From assembly GCA_024763405.1 (NCBI GenBank), contig JANTFQ010000063.1:1-9844 (forward strand): a stretch of 9,844 bases of DNA. The letters run 5' to 3'. The notes under the pieces are model-generated. The model saw only the letters and a program-made list of their open reading frames with translations. It was not told the DNA's origin and did not search any database. The position numbers were made by a program, and so were the translations under genes. The stretch is from Calditrichaceae bacterium (GTDB taxonomy: Bacteria; Calditrichota; Calditrichia; Calditrichales; Calditrichaceae). This document shows positions 1-5,952 of the stretch, piece after piece; the first letter of the stretch is position 1; every line of letters starts with the position of its first letter.

Positions 1-126
1 TCAAAGTAATTCTTAAAACCCTTTAGGGGCTCTTAAGAGGAACTTATAAATAATAGAGCATTGTCTTGAATTTGATACACTATTCTTTTGCAAAGGTTTA
101 ACTTTCTGAATTTCTATCATAAATAT

Positions 127-131
127 GAGGG
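127..131 (+). promoter_or_regulatory. Ribosome binding site that fixes the reductase start
   Basis: GAGGG sits 4 nt before ATG 136. The upstream in-frame TTG at 88 has no comparable site, and the 16 extra residues it would add match nothing in the family. Confidence 0.7.
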
Positions 132-135
132 TAAT

Positions 136-2043
136 ATGTTAGACACACAACAAGCAATCGGAACCCTGAATCTGAAAAATAAATTTATTATGGCCCCTGT
201 TAAAACCGGATACGGTACCTTAAAAGGAGAAGTAACCGGGCATCATATCCGCTACTATCAACGCCGGGCGGAGGGCGGCGCAGCCATGCTCATCTGCGAG
301 CCGTTTTTTATCCACCCATCCGGAAAGGAATTGCCAACGCAAATCGGTATTCATGAGGATGGGCTCATCCCCGGTCTTTTGGCGCTTACCGATGCCGTCC
401 ATGAAAAGGGAGCGAAAATATGCGCGCACATCAATCACGCCGGGCGGGCGGCAAATCCAAAGCTAGCGGGGAAAATGCTGATGGCGCCCTCCGTTGTTCC
501 CTGCCCGGTGCATGGTGTTGCGCCGAAAGAAATGACGCCCGAAGAAATTGAACAGACCATCGGTCAATTCGCCGACGCCGCCTGGCGCGCGGTACAGGCA
601 GGATTTGACGCCGTGGAAATTCAGTTTGGTCTGGGTTACCTGGCACACCAGTTTTTTTCTCCGCTTACCAATAAACGGCAGGACAAATGGGCCGACAGGT
701 TGCGTTTTCCGGAAACCCTTGTTAAAGCCGTCCGTAAAAAAATCGGAACGGATTTCCCGGTAACAGCCCGCATTAGTGGTATTGAATTTTCTGAAGGCGG
801 AACCACCATTGAGGATGCGCTTGTCCTGTCAAAAATGCTCGAAGAAAATGGAATAAATGCAATCCACGTCGTAAACGGCTCTGCCTGTGATTCACCCCCT
901 GTGTACTACCAATTCTTTGCGCTTCCGGAGCAGCAAAATGTGAAAGCGGCACAGCGCATTAAACAAAGCGTTTCCATTCCGGTTATCGTGACCGGGCGTA
1001 ATGGAGACCCAAGCGAAATCCGGCAGTTGGCCGAAAGTAATTCAGCTGATTTTATCGGCATGGGACGGCCGCTTGTGGCGGACCCTGATTTACCCAATAA
1101 AATGCTGTCCGGCCAGGATGATTCCGTTGTTCGCTGCGGTTACTGTCTACAGGGCTGTTTGTTAAATGTAAAAGCTTTAAACGGCCTAAAATGCGTAGTA
1201 AATCCAGAAGTAGGCGAGGAAAACGAGCAGCATCTTATGCCTTCTGAAAATCCGCAAAAGGTTATCGTCATCGGCGGCGGGCCGGCTGGAATTAAAGCGG
1301 CCCTAACCGCAGAGGCTCGTGGCCACAAGGTTGATTTATACGAAAAAGAAGATCATCTCGGCGGCCAGTTTGCGCTTTCCTTCTTAGCACCCGCGAAAAA
1401 AGGCATGAAAATTTTACACGAGGATTTACTTCATCATCTCGGTCAAAGTTCGGTTTCGGTACATCTGAATTCCGAACTTACCGCAGAAAAAGTACAACAA
1501 ATGAAACCGGATTCCGTCATTCTTGCTTCCGGTGCAATCCCTAATATCTTCCCTTTTGCCGGCCTGGAGACAACGGATTACCGTACCGGCTTTGATATTT
1601 ATTCCTTCGGGAACTGGCAGGATGTAAAAAAAGCCGTGGTCATCGGCGGCGGCCTGATTGGTGTGGAAGCGGCCGAATTTATTGCCGAACGAAAGATAGA
1701 GACGGTTCTGATCGAAATCTTACCTCAGGTTGCGGGCGATATGGAAATGATCAGTCGCAAGCTGCTTATGAATCGGATGGCTTCTCTCCCGGTTACAATC
1801 CTCACCGAAACCAGGGTAGAAAAAATAGACGGCTCTCATATCCATTTTACAAAGGATGGACACGTGGGTATGATTACCGCAATAGATCTATTGGTTATCG
1901 CGACCGGTACCAAAAGTGTCAACACAATGCTACCGCAGTTACAGGAAGCCGGGCTGCGAACATTGATTGCAGGCGATGCTGAAAAACCCGCTAAAATATA
2001 TGAAGCGATTCACAGCGGTTTTAAAGCGGGATTGGATGTTTGA
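136..2043 (+). CDS. 2,4-dienoyl-CoA reductase / enoate reductase-type flavoenzyme (FMN, 4Fe-4S, FAD)
   Basis: This 635-residue protein has the full three-cofactor layout of bacterial 2,4-dienoyl-CoA reductase (FadH) and clostridial enoate reductases, which reduce activated C=C bonds with NAD(P)H in the cytoplasm. Residues 1-330 form an Old Yellow Enzyme-type FMN barrel (HINHAGR at 98-104, GMGRPLVADP at 308-317). Cysteines 334, 337, 341 and 353 give the CX2CX3CX11C 4Fe-4S pattern of FadH. An FAD-binding GxGxxG lies at 380-385 and an NAD(P)H-binding GxGxxG at 504-509. Tyr168 in GYL matches the catalytic Tyr166 of E. coli FadH. The segment aligned with its His252 (NGSACDSPP, 247-255) has no histidine, so the substrate may differ. 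The frame is open from a TTG at 88, but ATG 136 is chosen because GAGGG lies 4 nt upstream and the protein then begins at the family start. The gene stands alone before a strong terminator. The family call is firm; the substrate is unknown. Confidence 0.93.
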   Translation: MLDTQQAIGTLNLKNKFIMAPVKTGYGTLKGEVTGHHIRYYQRRAEGGAAMLICEPFFIHPSGKELPTQIGIHEDGLIPGLLALTDAVHEKGAKICAHINHAGRAANPKLAGKMLMAPSVVPCPVHGVAPKEMTPEEIEQTIGQFADAAWRAVQAGFDAVEIQFGLGYLAHQFFSPLTNKRQDKWADRLRFPETLVKAVRKKIGTDFPVTARISGIEFSEGGTTIEDALVLSKMLEENGINAIHVVNGSACDSPPVYYQFFALPEQQNVKAAQRIKQSVSIPVIVTGRNGDPSEIRQLAESNSADFIGMGRPLVADPDLPNKMLSGQDDSVVRCGYCLQGCLLNVKALNGLKCVVNPEVGEENEQHLMPSENPQKVIVIGGGPAGIKAALTAEARGHKVDLYEKEDHLGGQFALSFLAPAKKGMKILHEDLLHHLGQSSVSVHLNSELTAEKVQQMKPDSVILASGAIPNIFPFAGLETTDYRTGFDIYSFGNWQDVKKAVVIGGGLIGVEAAEFIAERKIETVLIEILPQVAGDMEMISRKLLMNRMASLPVTILTETRVEKIDGSHIHFTKDGHVGMITAIDLLVIATGTKSVNTMLPQLQEAGLRTLIAGDAEKPAKIYEAIHSGFKAGLDV

Positions 2044-2066
2044 TCCATTCTATTGTCAGAATCTTT

Positions 2067-2101
2067 AATCCCGTCCGGCACCTTCCGGACGGGATTTTTG
2101 T
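2067..2101 (+). terminator. Rho-independent terminator of the dienoyl-CoA reductase gene
   Basis: A perfect 12-bp stem (2067-2078 with 2085-2096, core ATCCCGTCCGG) closes a 6-nt loop (CACCTT) and runs into a T tract, TTTTTG then TTTTT. It starts 24 nt after the stop codon. It isolates the reductase gene from the AP2-like gene downstream. Confidence 0.92.
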
Positions 2102-2124
2102 TTTTATGAAAAATTAAATATTAG

Positions 2125-2153
2125 TGGACACCTCCAAAAAAATTGTTTACATT
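2125..2153 (+). promoter_or_regulatory. Candidate sigma70 promoter for the AP2-like gene
   Basis: TGGACA (2125-2130) and TACATT (2148-2153) are 17 bp apart. They match 5/6 and 4/6 of the -35 and -10 consensus. The position, after a strong terminator and about 30 nt before the start codon, makes a promoter here necessary; the exact boxes are inferred. Confidence 0.38.
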
Positions 2154-2188
2154 TTACTGTTTTATCAACATCCCACAGTGAGAATCAA

Positions 2189-2662
2189 ATGAAAAACAAA
2201 GCGATGAAAGGAATCAGCCGTATTGATTCCAGAAATACACATGGCTGGTATGTCCGTATTTACGGAAACGGCGGTGTGTATACGTCTAAACTGTTCAGTG
2301 ACCGGCAGTATGGAAACAAGCAGAAAGCATTGGAAAGCGCCCGTATTTATCGGGACCACGAACAGATGGTTGCAGATCTCAATAAAAAAGATATGCGCAA
2401 ACTCAGCCAGCGTCCTTTTTATAAAAAAGCGCCGAAAAATAATGCCAGCGGTATTGTGGGCGTACACGAGGTAAATACCATAACCAATGGACGGAAAGTG
2501 CGTTATTACCAAGCGACCTGGACGGAAGATAAAAAGCCCCGCTCTAAAAAATTTTATGTAACCGCTAAACGAAGCGCAGAAGAAGCCAGGCAATTGGCGA
2601 CTGAATACCGCAGGGACAGGGAAATTGAATTACGGGAAAAATGGGAAGTCGAGCGGACGTAG
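2189..2662 (+). CDS. Small basic protein with two AP2-like DNA-binding repeats
   Basis: This 157-residue, Lys/Arg-rich protein carries two copies of an AP2/integrase-like three-strand-plus-helix unit. Repeat 1 spans about residues 7-58 (KGISRIDSRNTHGWYVRIYG, then SDRQYGNKQKALESARIYRD). Repeat 2 spans about 86-145 (SGIVGVHEV, YYQATWTEDKKPRSKKF, then a helix with SAEEARQLATEY). Each has the glycine-hydrophobic opening, an aromatic strand pair, a Lys-rich turn and a closing Ala-rich helix. AP2 domains bind the DNA major groove; in bacteria they often accompany HNH endonucleases or integrases, but neither catalytic domain is present here. It is therefore probably a DNA-binding regulator or architectural protein, with unknown targets. 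ATG 2189 has only a weak Shine-Dalgarno (GTGAGA), and ATG 2204 is an alternative start. A minus-strand reading frame over most of it is a shadow. The fold call is by eye and moderately sure. Confidence 0.75.
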   Translation: MKNKAMKGISRIDSRNTHGWYVRIYGNGGVYTSKLFSDRQYGNKQKALESARIYRDHEQMVADLNKKDMRKLSQRPFYKKAPKNNASGIVGVHEVNTITNGRKVRYYQATWTEDKKPRSKKFYVTAKRSAEEARQLATEYRRDREIELREKWEVERT

Positions 2663-2702
2663 GGGTACCGTTAAAACGTCAGTTTATTCCTAATACGATT
2701 CT

Positions 2703-2927
2703 TTAAATGCCATTAAACAGAGCATTCAGTAATTCGGTTGCCCGGTTATAATTTTTTTCTTCCACGTATAAATTAACCCCACTAAAAAGAGAACCGGATG
2801 TAGTGCCGAGAATACCCGTATCGGGTGATTTTAAAACACTGGGAATATTATTGTTCAGCAGCACCTCTTTGGCTTGCTCGGCAAATGCCCTGTTTGGAAA
2901 ATTTTTAATAAGCTCTAATTTAGCCAT
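2703..2927 (-). CDS. DUF2007 family protein (putative signal-transducing protein)
   Basis: The 74-residue product matches the small DUF2007 family: an N-terminal strand (LELIKNF), a helix rich in Ala/Glu (AFAEQAKEVLLNNNI), a middle segment, a strand with LYVEEKNYNRA and a C-terminal helix (ATELLNALF). This is a compact ferredoxin-like alpha/beta unit resembling PII/ACT-type folds; members lack an assigned biochemical function. There are no membrane segments, and the protein is expected in the cytoplasm. Its ATG overlaps the stop of the upstream sirtuin gene by 8 bp (ATGGCTAA), so the two are very likely translated from one mRNA with coupling. It is the last gene of the minus-strand operon. 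No convincing terminator is visible in the 40-bp gap before the convergent AP2-like gene. Confidence 0.82.
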   Translation of the reverse strand: MAKLELIKNFPNRAFAEQAKEVLLNNNIPSVLKSPDTGILGTTSGSLFSGVNLYVEEKNYNRATELLNALFNGI

Positions 2928-3696
2928 CCGATTTTCTCTTTTCTAAGTTTAATTGCTTTGTCAATTCCCGGAATATTTCCACTGCTTTACCCTGTAGAAA
3001 AATATCCGTTAGCGTATGCGTATATTTTGACGGTACAGGATTAATTTCGATCATAACTGCGCCGCGTTCCTTCGCTTTATAGGGAATCATTGAAGCCGGC
3101 ATAATTTCACCGGTCGATCCGACGATAACAAACACATCTGCTTCCGAAGCAGCCTTAAATGAAAGTGAATTAGCCGGTTCCGGAATGCCTTCACCAAAAA
3201 AGATAAATTCCGGTTTTAAAATTCCACCGCATTTTTCACAGCGCGGCGGAAGTTGATTGAGTGAAATTTCCACAGCAGAATAAATACCGCCGCAATCCAG
3301 GCAGACAAGTGTTCGTGAATGCCCGTGAAATTCCAATACATTTTTACTGCCGGCTTGCTGGTGTAAATTATCAATATTCTGTGTAATAATCGTATGCAGA
3401 AGTCCGGCTTCTTCCATCCGGGCTAATGCCTTGTGCGCAAAATTTGGTTTTGCAGCGCCAAAATAATCATAAAATATTTCTTTGATCAGCGCCCAGGATT
3501 CCGCCGGCTGCGCCATAAAATATCCGATTTCGAGAAAAGACGGATCATAGCGATTCCATAACCCGTTTTCACCCCGAAACGGCGGGATACCGCTTTCTAC
3601 GGAAATACCCGCACCGGTAAAGGCGGCAACACGTTTCGCATCCAAAATCCACCGCGAAGCTTTCAGCGCATCTTTTTTTAAATCAAAATCTAACAT
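2920..3696 (-). CDS. Sir2-family NAD-dependent protein deacylase
   Basis: The 258-residue length is typical of bacterial sirtuins, which remove acyl groups from lysine using NAD+ and release nicotinamide. All core motifs are present: GAGISVESGIPPFRG (28-42) for NAD binding, TQNID (105-109), catalytic His124 in FHGH, and a zinc site of Cys132/Cys135 and Cys153/Cys156. PEFIFFGE (162-169) and VGSTGEIMPA (192-201) complete the Rossmann side. The Tyr-x-x-Arg pair that marks class III desuccinylases (CobB/SIRT5 type) is not seen in the small-domain segment at 60-80, which suggests a deacetylase or a less common sirtuin class. It begins 15 nt after the membrane-protein gene stops and overlaps the DUF2007 start by 8 bp, so it sits mid-operon. 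The Shine-Dalgarno is weak (TTTTGG directly before ATG), which suggests translation depends on upstream ribosomes. Confidence 0.93.
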   Translation of the reverse strand: MLDFDLKKDALKASRWILDAKRVAAFTGAGISVESGIPPFRGENGLWNRYDPSFLEIGYFMAQPAESWALIKEIFYDYFGAAKPNFAHKALARMEEAGLLHTIITQNIDNLHQQAGSKNVLEFHGHSRTLVCLDCGGIYSAVEISLNQLPPRCEKCGGILKPEFIFFGEGIPEPANSLSFKAASEADVFVIVGSTGEIMPASMIPYKAKERGAVMIEINPVPSKYTHTLTDIFLQGKAVEIFRELTKQLNLEKRKSDG

Positions 3697-3711
3697 CCAA
3701 AATTTAAAATT

Positions 3712-4533
3712 TCATTCACCGGTAACCACTTCCATCTTGCTGTAATCCAGTTCCGAACCCATGGTGCTGTGCGGGATTGAATAAACCATAAGAAGAATTA
3801 GCGCCGCAGCCACAACCCACCAGCGGTTCTTTTGAATACTGCCCTTCCAGACACGCGCCAGGGCAATCAACCAGCCAATCATGGCAAAAAGTGTCTTGTT
3901 ATCGGTCAGGTCCCAGCCAAATGGAATCCCGGTCCAATAGGCGCCAAAGGCAAACTTTTGTACAACCGGTCCCAGAAACATACCACCGAGAAACAGGGAA
4001 ATGGTAGTTAGCAACACATATCTTTTTGTACGGTCTCCCCCGGCAAAGGCTTCCAATCCGCTCATATTCGAAAGCAGCATGGCGATAAACATAAACAGAA
4101 TATGTGGAAAAAGAACGGTGGAAGGCACTGCGCCTTTAAAACGTACAACCACCGTTGTGCCATTGGGCAAATCGTATTTTTTATTTCCCTGCGTTAATTC
4201 AATAAAATATTCCAATTTCCCTGCAGGCGGTTGATGCGGCAGCGCGGCTATCAAGGCACCTTCGGTTCTTCTCATTTCAATCTTACGCCACTCGGTATCT
4301 GTTTTGTACCGCCGGTAAAATACATTTCCACGGTAGCTTGTATCGGGCACCGCTGTTTGCAGAAGTAAATCGCCTTCTCCACCATGACTGCGGGGTAATT
4401 TATATTTAAAAGTCTGTCCGCCCAGTTCTGCGGAAATTCGCTTGGGATAGGTTGGGCCGGTCATACGCTGATAAACAGCGGCGCTCAGAGTTATAATAAC
4501 AGCTAAAATCCAGCGGATATATCGTTTTTGCAT
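3712..4533 (-). CDS. Uncharacterised five-helix membrane protein with an extracytoplasmic beta domain
   Basis: I do not recognise a named family. The 273-residue protein has an N-terminal signal-anchor helix (about 5-21). Residues 25-135 are a soluble, strand-rich region that looks like an Ig/fibronectin-type beta sandwich (KTDTEWRKIEMRR, KLEYFIELTQ, VVVRFKG). Four further helices follow at about 137-157, 172-192, 213-228 and 237-253, with a conserved-looking loop FGAYWTGIPFGWDLTDNKTL (196-215). With this topology the beta domain lies outside the cytoplasmic membrane. No catalytic motif is evident. A good Shine-Dalgarno (AAAGGAA) lies 7 nt before the ATG, and a sigma70-like promoter is visible upstream. 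It is the first gene of the operon with the sirtuin and DUF2007 genes. I recall similar hypothetical proteins from FCB-group bacteria, which cannot be checked here. Confidence 0.8.
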   Translation of the reverse strand: MQKRYIRWILAVIITLSAAVYQRMTGPTYPKRISAELGGQTFKYKLPRSHGGEGDLLLQTAVPDTSYRGNVFYRRYKTDTEWRKIEMRRTEGALIAALPHQPPAGKLEYFIELTQGNKKYDLPNGTTVVVRFKGAVPSTVLFPHILFMFIAMLLSNMSGLEAFAGGDRTKRYVLLTTISLFLGGMFLGPVVQKFAFGAYWTGIPFGWDLTDNKTLFAMIGWLIALARVWKGSIQKNRWWVVAAALILLMVYSIPHSTMGSELDYSKMEVVTGE

Positions 4534-4567
4534 TCTTGTTTCCTTTGTAGTTAAAGTTACCGCAGGA

Positions 4568-4596
4568 AATATAGGATTCTCCTAAATGCGGGGCAA
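4568..4596 (-). promoter_or_regulatory. Candidate sigma70 promoter of the membrane protein-sirtuin-DUF2007 operon
   Basis: On the minus strand, TTGCCC (4591-4596) and TATATT (4568-4573) are separated by exactly 17 bp, matching 4/6 and 5/6 of the consensus. Transcription would start near 4561, giving a leader of about 28 nt that contains the AAAGGAA ribosome binding site. Confidence 0.5.
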
Positions 4597-4638
4597 TAAA
4601 ATTATGAATTTCATACCGAGCCCATTTATAAGGAGACA

Positions 4639-4664
4639 GAAATGGTTTTCCTTTTAACCATTTC
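4639..4664. repeat. Perfect 9-bp inverted repeat in the divergent control region (operator candidate)
   Basis: GAAATGGTT (4639-4647) and AACCATTTC (4656-4664) are exact inverted copies separated by 8 nt (TTCCTTTT). The dyad lies between the candidate promoters of the divergent membrane-protein operon and pyrophosphatase gene, about 40 bp upstream of each -35 box. It has no T tract of terminator type. A protein binding site shared by both promoters is the likeliest reading; that is inference. Confidence 0.5.
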
Positions 4665-4703
4665 ATCCTTTCATTTATACTCATATTCAAATTTTTAAGC
4701 CAA

Positions 4704-4732
4704 TTGCTGATTGATATATTTGGAAATATTTG
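4704..4732 (+). promoter_or_regulatory. Weak candidate promoter for the pyrophosphatase gene
   Basis: TTGCTG (4704-4709) and TATTTG (4727-4732) are 17 bp apart and lie about 45 bp before the start codon. Both boxes match the consensus only partly (4/6 each). A promoter must exist in this divergent gap, but this assignment is tentative. Confidence 0.28.
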
Positions 4733-4777
4733 CCATCGGAATTAACTTAAAAGTAATAAATCAAACCCGGAGATTAC

Positions 4778-5422
4778 ATGCGTACAAAACAAATACTGGA
4801 TGCCGCTATGCAGTTTAAAGCACATCCCTGGCACGGTGTCGAAATCGGCGAAGACGCGCCCGAAATCGTTAACGCTTATATTGAAATGCTGCCCACCGAT
4901 ACGGTTAAATATGAATTGGATAAGAAGTCGGGTATGCTAAAAGTAGACCGCCCTCAAAAATTTTCTTCTATGCCCCCGATGCTGTATGGATTTATTCCGC
5001 AAACGTATTCCGGCCCGCGCAGCGCCGAATACTGCAATAAAAAATCCGGACGCAGCGATATCATCGGCGACGCCGATCCGGTGGATATTTGTATTTTAAC
5101 AGAACGCCCGATTACGTCCAGTAATATTCTGGTTCCCGGCGTTGTCATCGGCGGTTTCCGGATGATTGATAACAACGAAGCGGATGATAAAATCATTGCC
5201 TTCTTAAAGGGTGATATGGTTTACAGCGAATGGGAAGATATTGCCGATGTTCCGGAAAAACTTATTGAACGGCTGCGTCATTATTTTTTAACATACAAGG
5301 ACATTCCCGGCACTGAACATCATCTTGCAGAAATCACGCATATTTATAATAAAGAAGAAGCCTACGAAGTTATCCGTCGCGGTAAACGGGATTACGACGA
5401 TAAGTTCATTATCGAAAAATAA
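4778..5422 (+). CDS. ppa: Inorganic pyrophosphatase, soluble family I
   Basis: This cytoplasmic enzyme hydrolyses pyrophosphate to two phosphates with Mg2+, pulling forward nucleic-acid synthesis, aminoacylation and acyl-CoA activation. The signature D-x-D-P-x-D is present as DADPVD (Asp98, Asp100, Asp103). Upstream are KYELDKKSGMLKVDR (44-58; Lys44, Glu46 and Arg58 correspond to the active-site Lys, Glu and Arg of E. coli PPase) and MLYGFIPQTY (68-77). The acidic pair DNNEADD (131-137) matches the second metal-binding segment. At 214 residues it is longer than the 175-residue E. coli enzyme, with about 15 extra residues at the N-terminus and a longer C-terminal tail. ATG 4778 has GGAG 5 nt upstream. 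It is monocistronic, divergent from the membrane-protein operon, and ends at an intrinsic terminator. Confidence 0.95.
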   Translation: MRTKQILDAAMQFKAHPWHGVEIGEDAPEIVNAYIEMLPTDTVKYELDKKSGMLKVDRPQKFSSMPPMLYGFIPQTYSGPRSAEYCNKKSGRSDIIGDADPVDICILTERPITSSNILVPGVVIGGFRMIDNNEADDKIIAFLKGDMVYSEWEDIADVPEKLIERLRHYFLTYKDIPGTEHHLAEITHIYNKEEAYEVIRRGKRDYDDKFIIEK

Positions 5423-5434
5423 AACAGACATTCA

Positions 5435-5470
5435 AAAAAAGGGACGCTTTAGGAAAGTCGTCCCTTTTTT
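5435..5470 (+). terminator. Rho-independent terminator of ppa (possibly bidirectional)
   Basis: A stem of six A-T pairs plus GGGACG/CGTCCC (5435-5446 with 5459-5470) encloses a smaller CTTT/AAAG hairpin and ends in TTTTTT. The A run on the 5' side gives a T tract on the other strand. It could therefore also stop transcription arriving from the convergent SUI1 operon, which shows no terminator of its own nearer its stop. Confidence 0.85.
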
Positions 5471-5624
5471 ATTTAATCCTAATCTGAGTGATTGTAATTG
5501 TCATTTACCTAATAGAAAAACATCGATGCGAAAACCGGCAAGGTTTAAAGCAATCTCATAGAATATCCCACTTTGCAGGATGACATTCGAGAATTTCTCA
5601 GTTGAGGTTAATATTCTTACAGCT

Positions 5625-5951
5625 TTAATAACCGCCGCTCAGTTTGGGTTTAAACCCTTTTTCTTCAAGATATGTTTTGATCTTTTTCCCCTGGTCGCCC
5701 TGAATTTCGATACATCCGTTTTTACTGGAACCACCCGTTCCGCAATGTTTTTGCAATTCTCTTTGCAACTCTTTTAAATCTCCGCTCAGACCATAAATAA
5801 CGGTTACTGTTTTACCCCTGCGACCTTTTTTTTCACGCTGAATTTTTATGGTTCCGCCGGAAGCCATTGTGGCTTTTTTGGGCGAAGACACCTGCTGTTC
5901 TTCCGGAGAAGAATGGGTTGAATAAACAATATTCCGGCTGTCTTCGGCCAT
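5625..5951 (-). CDS. SUI1/eIF1-like translation factor (YciH family)
   Basis: The 108-residue protein has a disordered, Ser/Pro/Lys-rich N-terminus (1-30) and a SUI1 domain at about 33-106. Diagnostic segments are KGRRGKTVTVIYGL (42-55), LKELQRELQKHCGTGGSSK (59-77), GCIEIQGDQ (79-87) and the closing KGFKPKLSGG (98-107). Eukaryotic eIF1 and archaeal aIF1 monitor start-codon selection on the small ribosomal subunit; bacterial YciH homologues are present in only some phyla and have been linked to translation initiation fidelity and stress. Its ATG lies 1 nt after the TAG of the FAD oxidoreductase gene, and its GGAG ribosome binding site lies inside that gene about 10 nt upstream. The two genes are therefore almost certainly translationally coupled. 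No functional link with the oxidoreductase is known to me. Confidence 0.92.
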   Translation of the reverse strand: MAEDSRNIVYSTHSSPEEQQVSSPKKATMASGGTIKIQREKKGRRGKTVTVIYGLSGDLKELQRELQKHCGTGGSSKNGCIEIQGDQGKKIKTYLEEKGFKPKLSGGY

Positions 5952-5952
5952 T

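Noticed and set aside
30..39. Perfect palindrome CTCTTAAGAG upstream of the first gene
   Set aside because: Short, no spacer, no T tract and no clear promoter next to it; could be chance or the tail of an upstream terminator outside the window.
88..135. TTG-initiated 16-residue N-terminal extension of the dienoyl-CoA reductase
   Set aside because: GAGGG 4 nt before ATG 136 and the family's usual N-terminus favour the later start.
2123..2136. AGTGGACACCTCC resembling the end of an IS3-type insertion sequence
   Set aside because: No matching inverted end, target duplication or transposase remnant nearby; TGGACA is better explained as a -35 box.
2165..2593. 142-residue minus-strand reading frame across the AP2-like gene
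   Set aside because: It is an antisense shadow: the plus-strand frame has two clear repeat units and proper context, while this product shows no family features.
4406..4690. 94-residue minus-strand reading frame upstream of and overlapping the membrane-protein gene
   Set aside because: No ribosome binding site before its ATG. Its second half is a frame-shifted copy of the well-supported membrane-protein N-terminus, it spans the candidate promoter and dyad, and the protein has no recognisable features.
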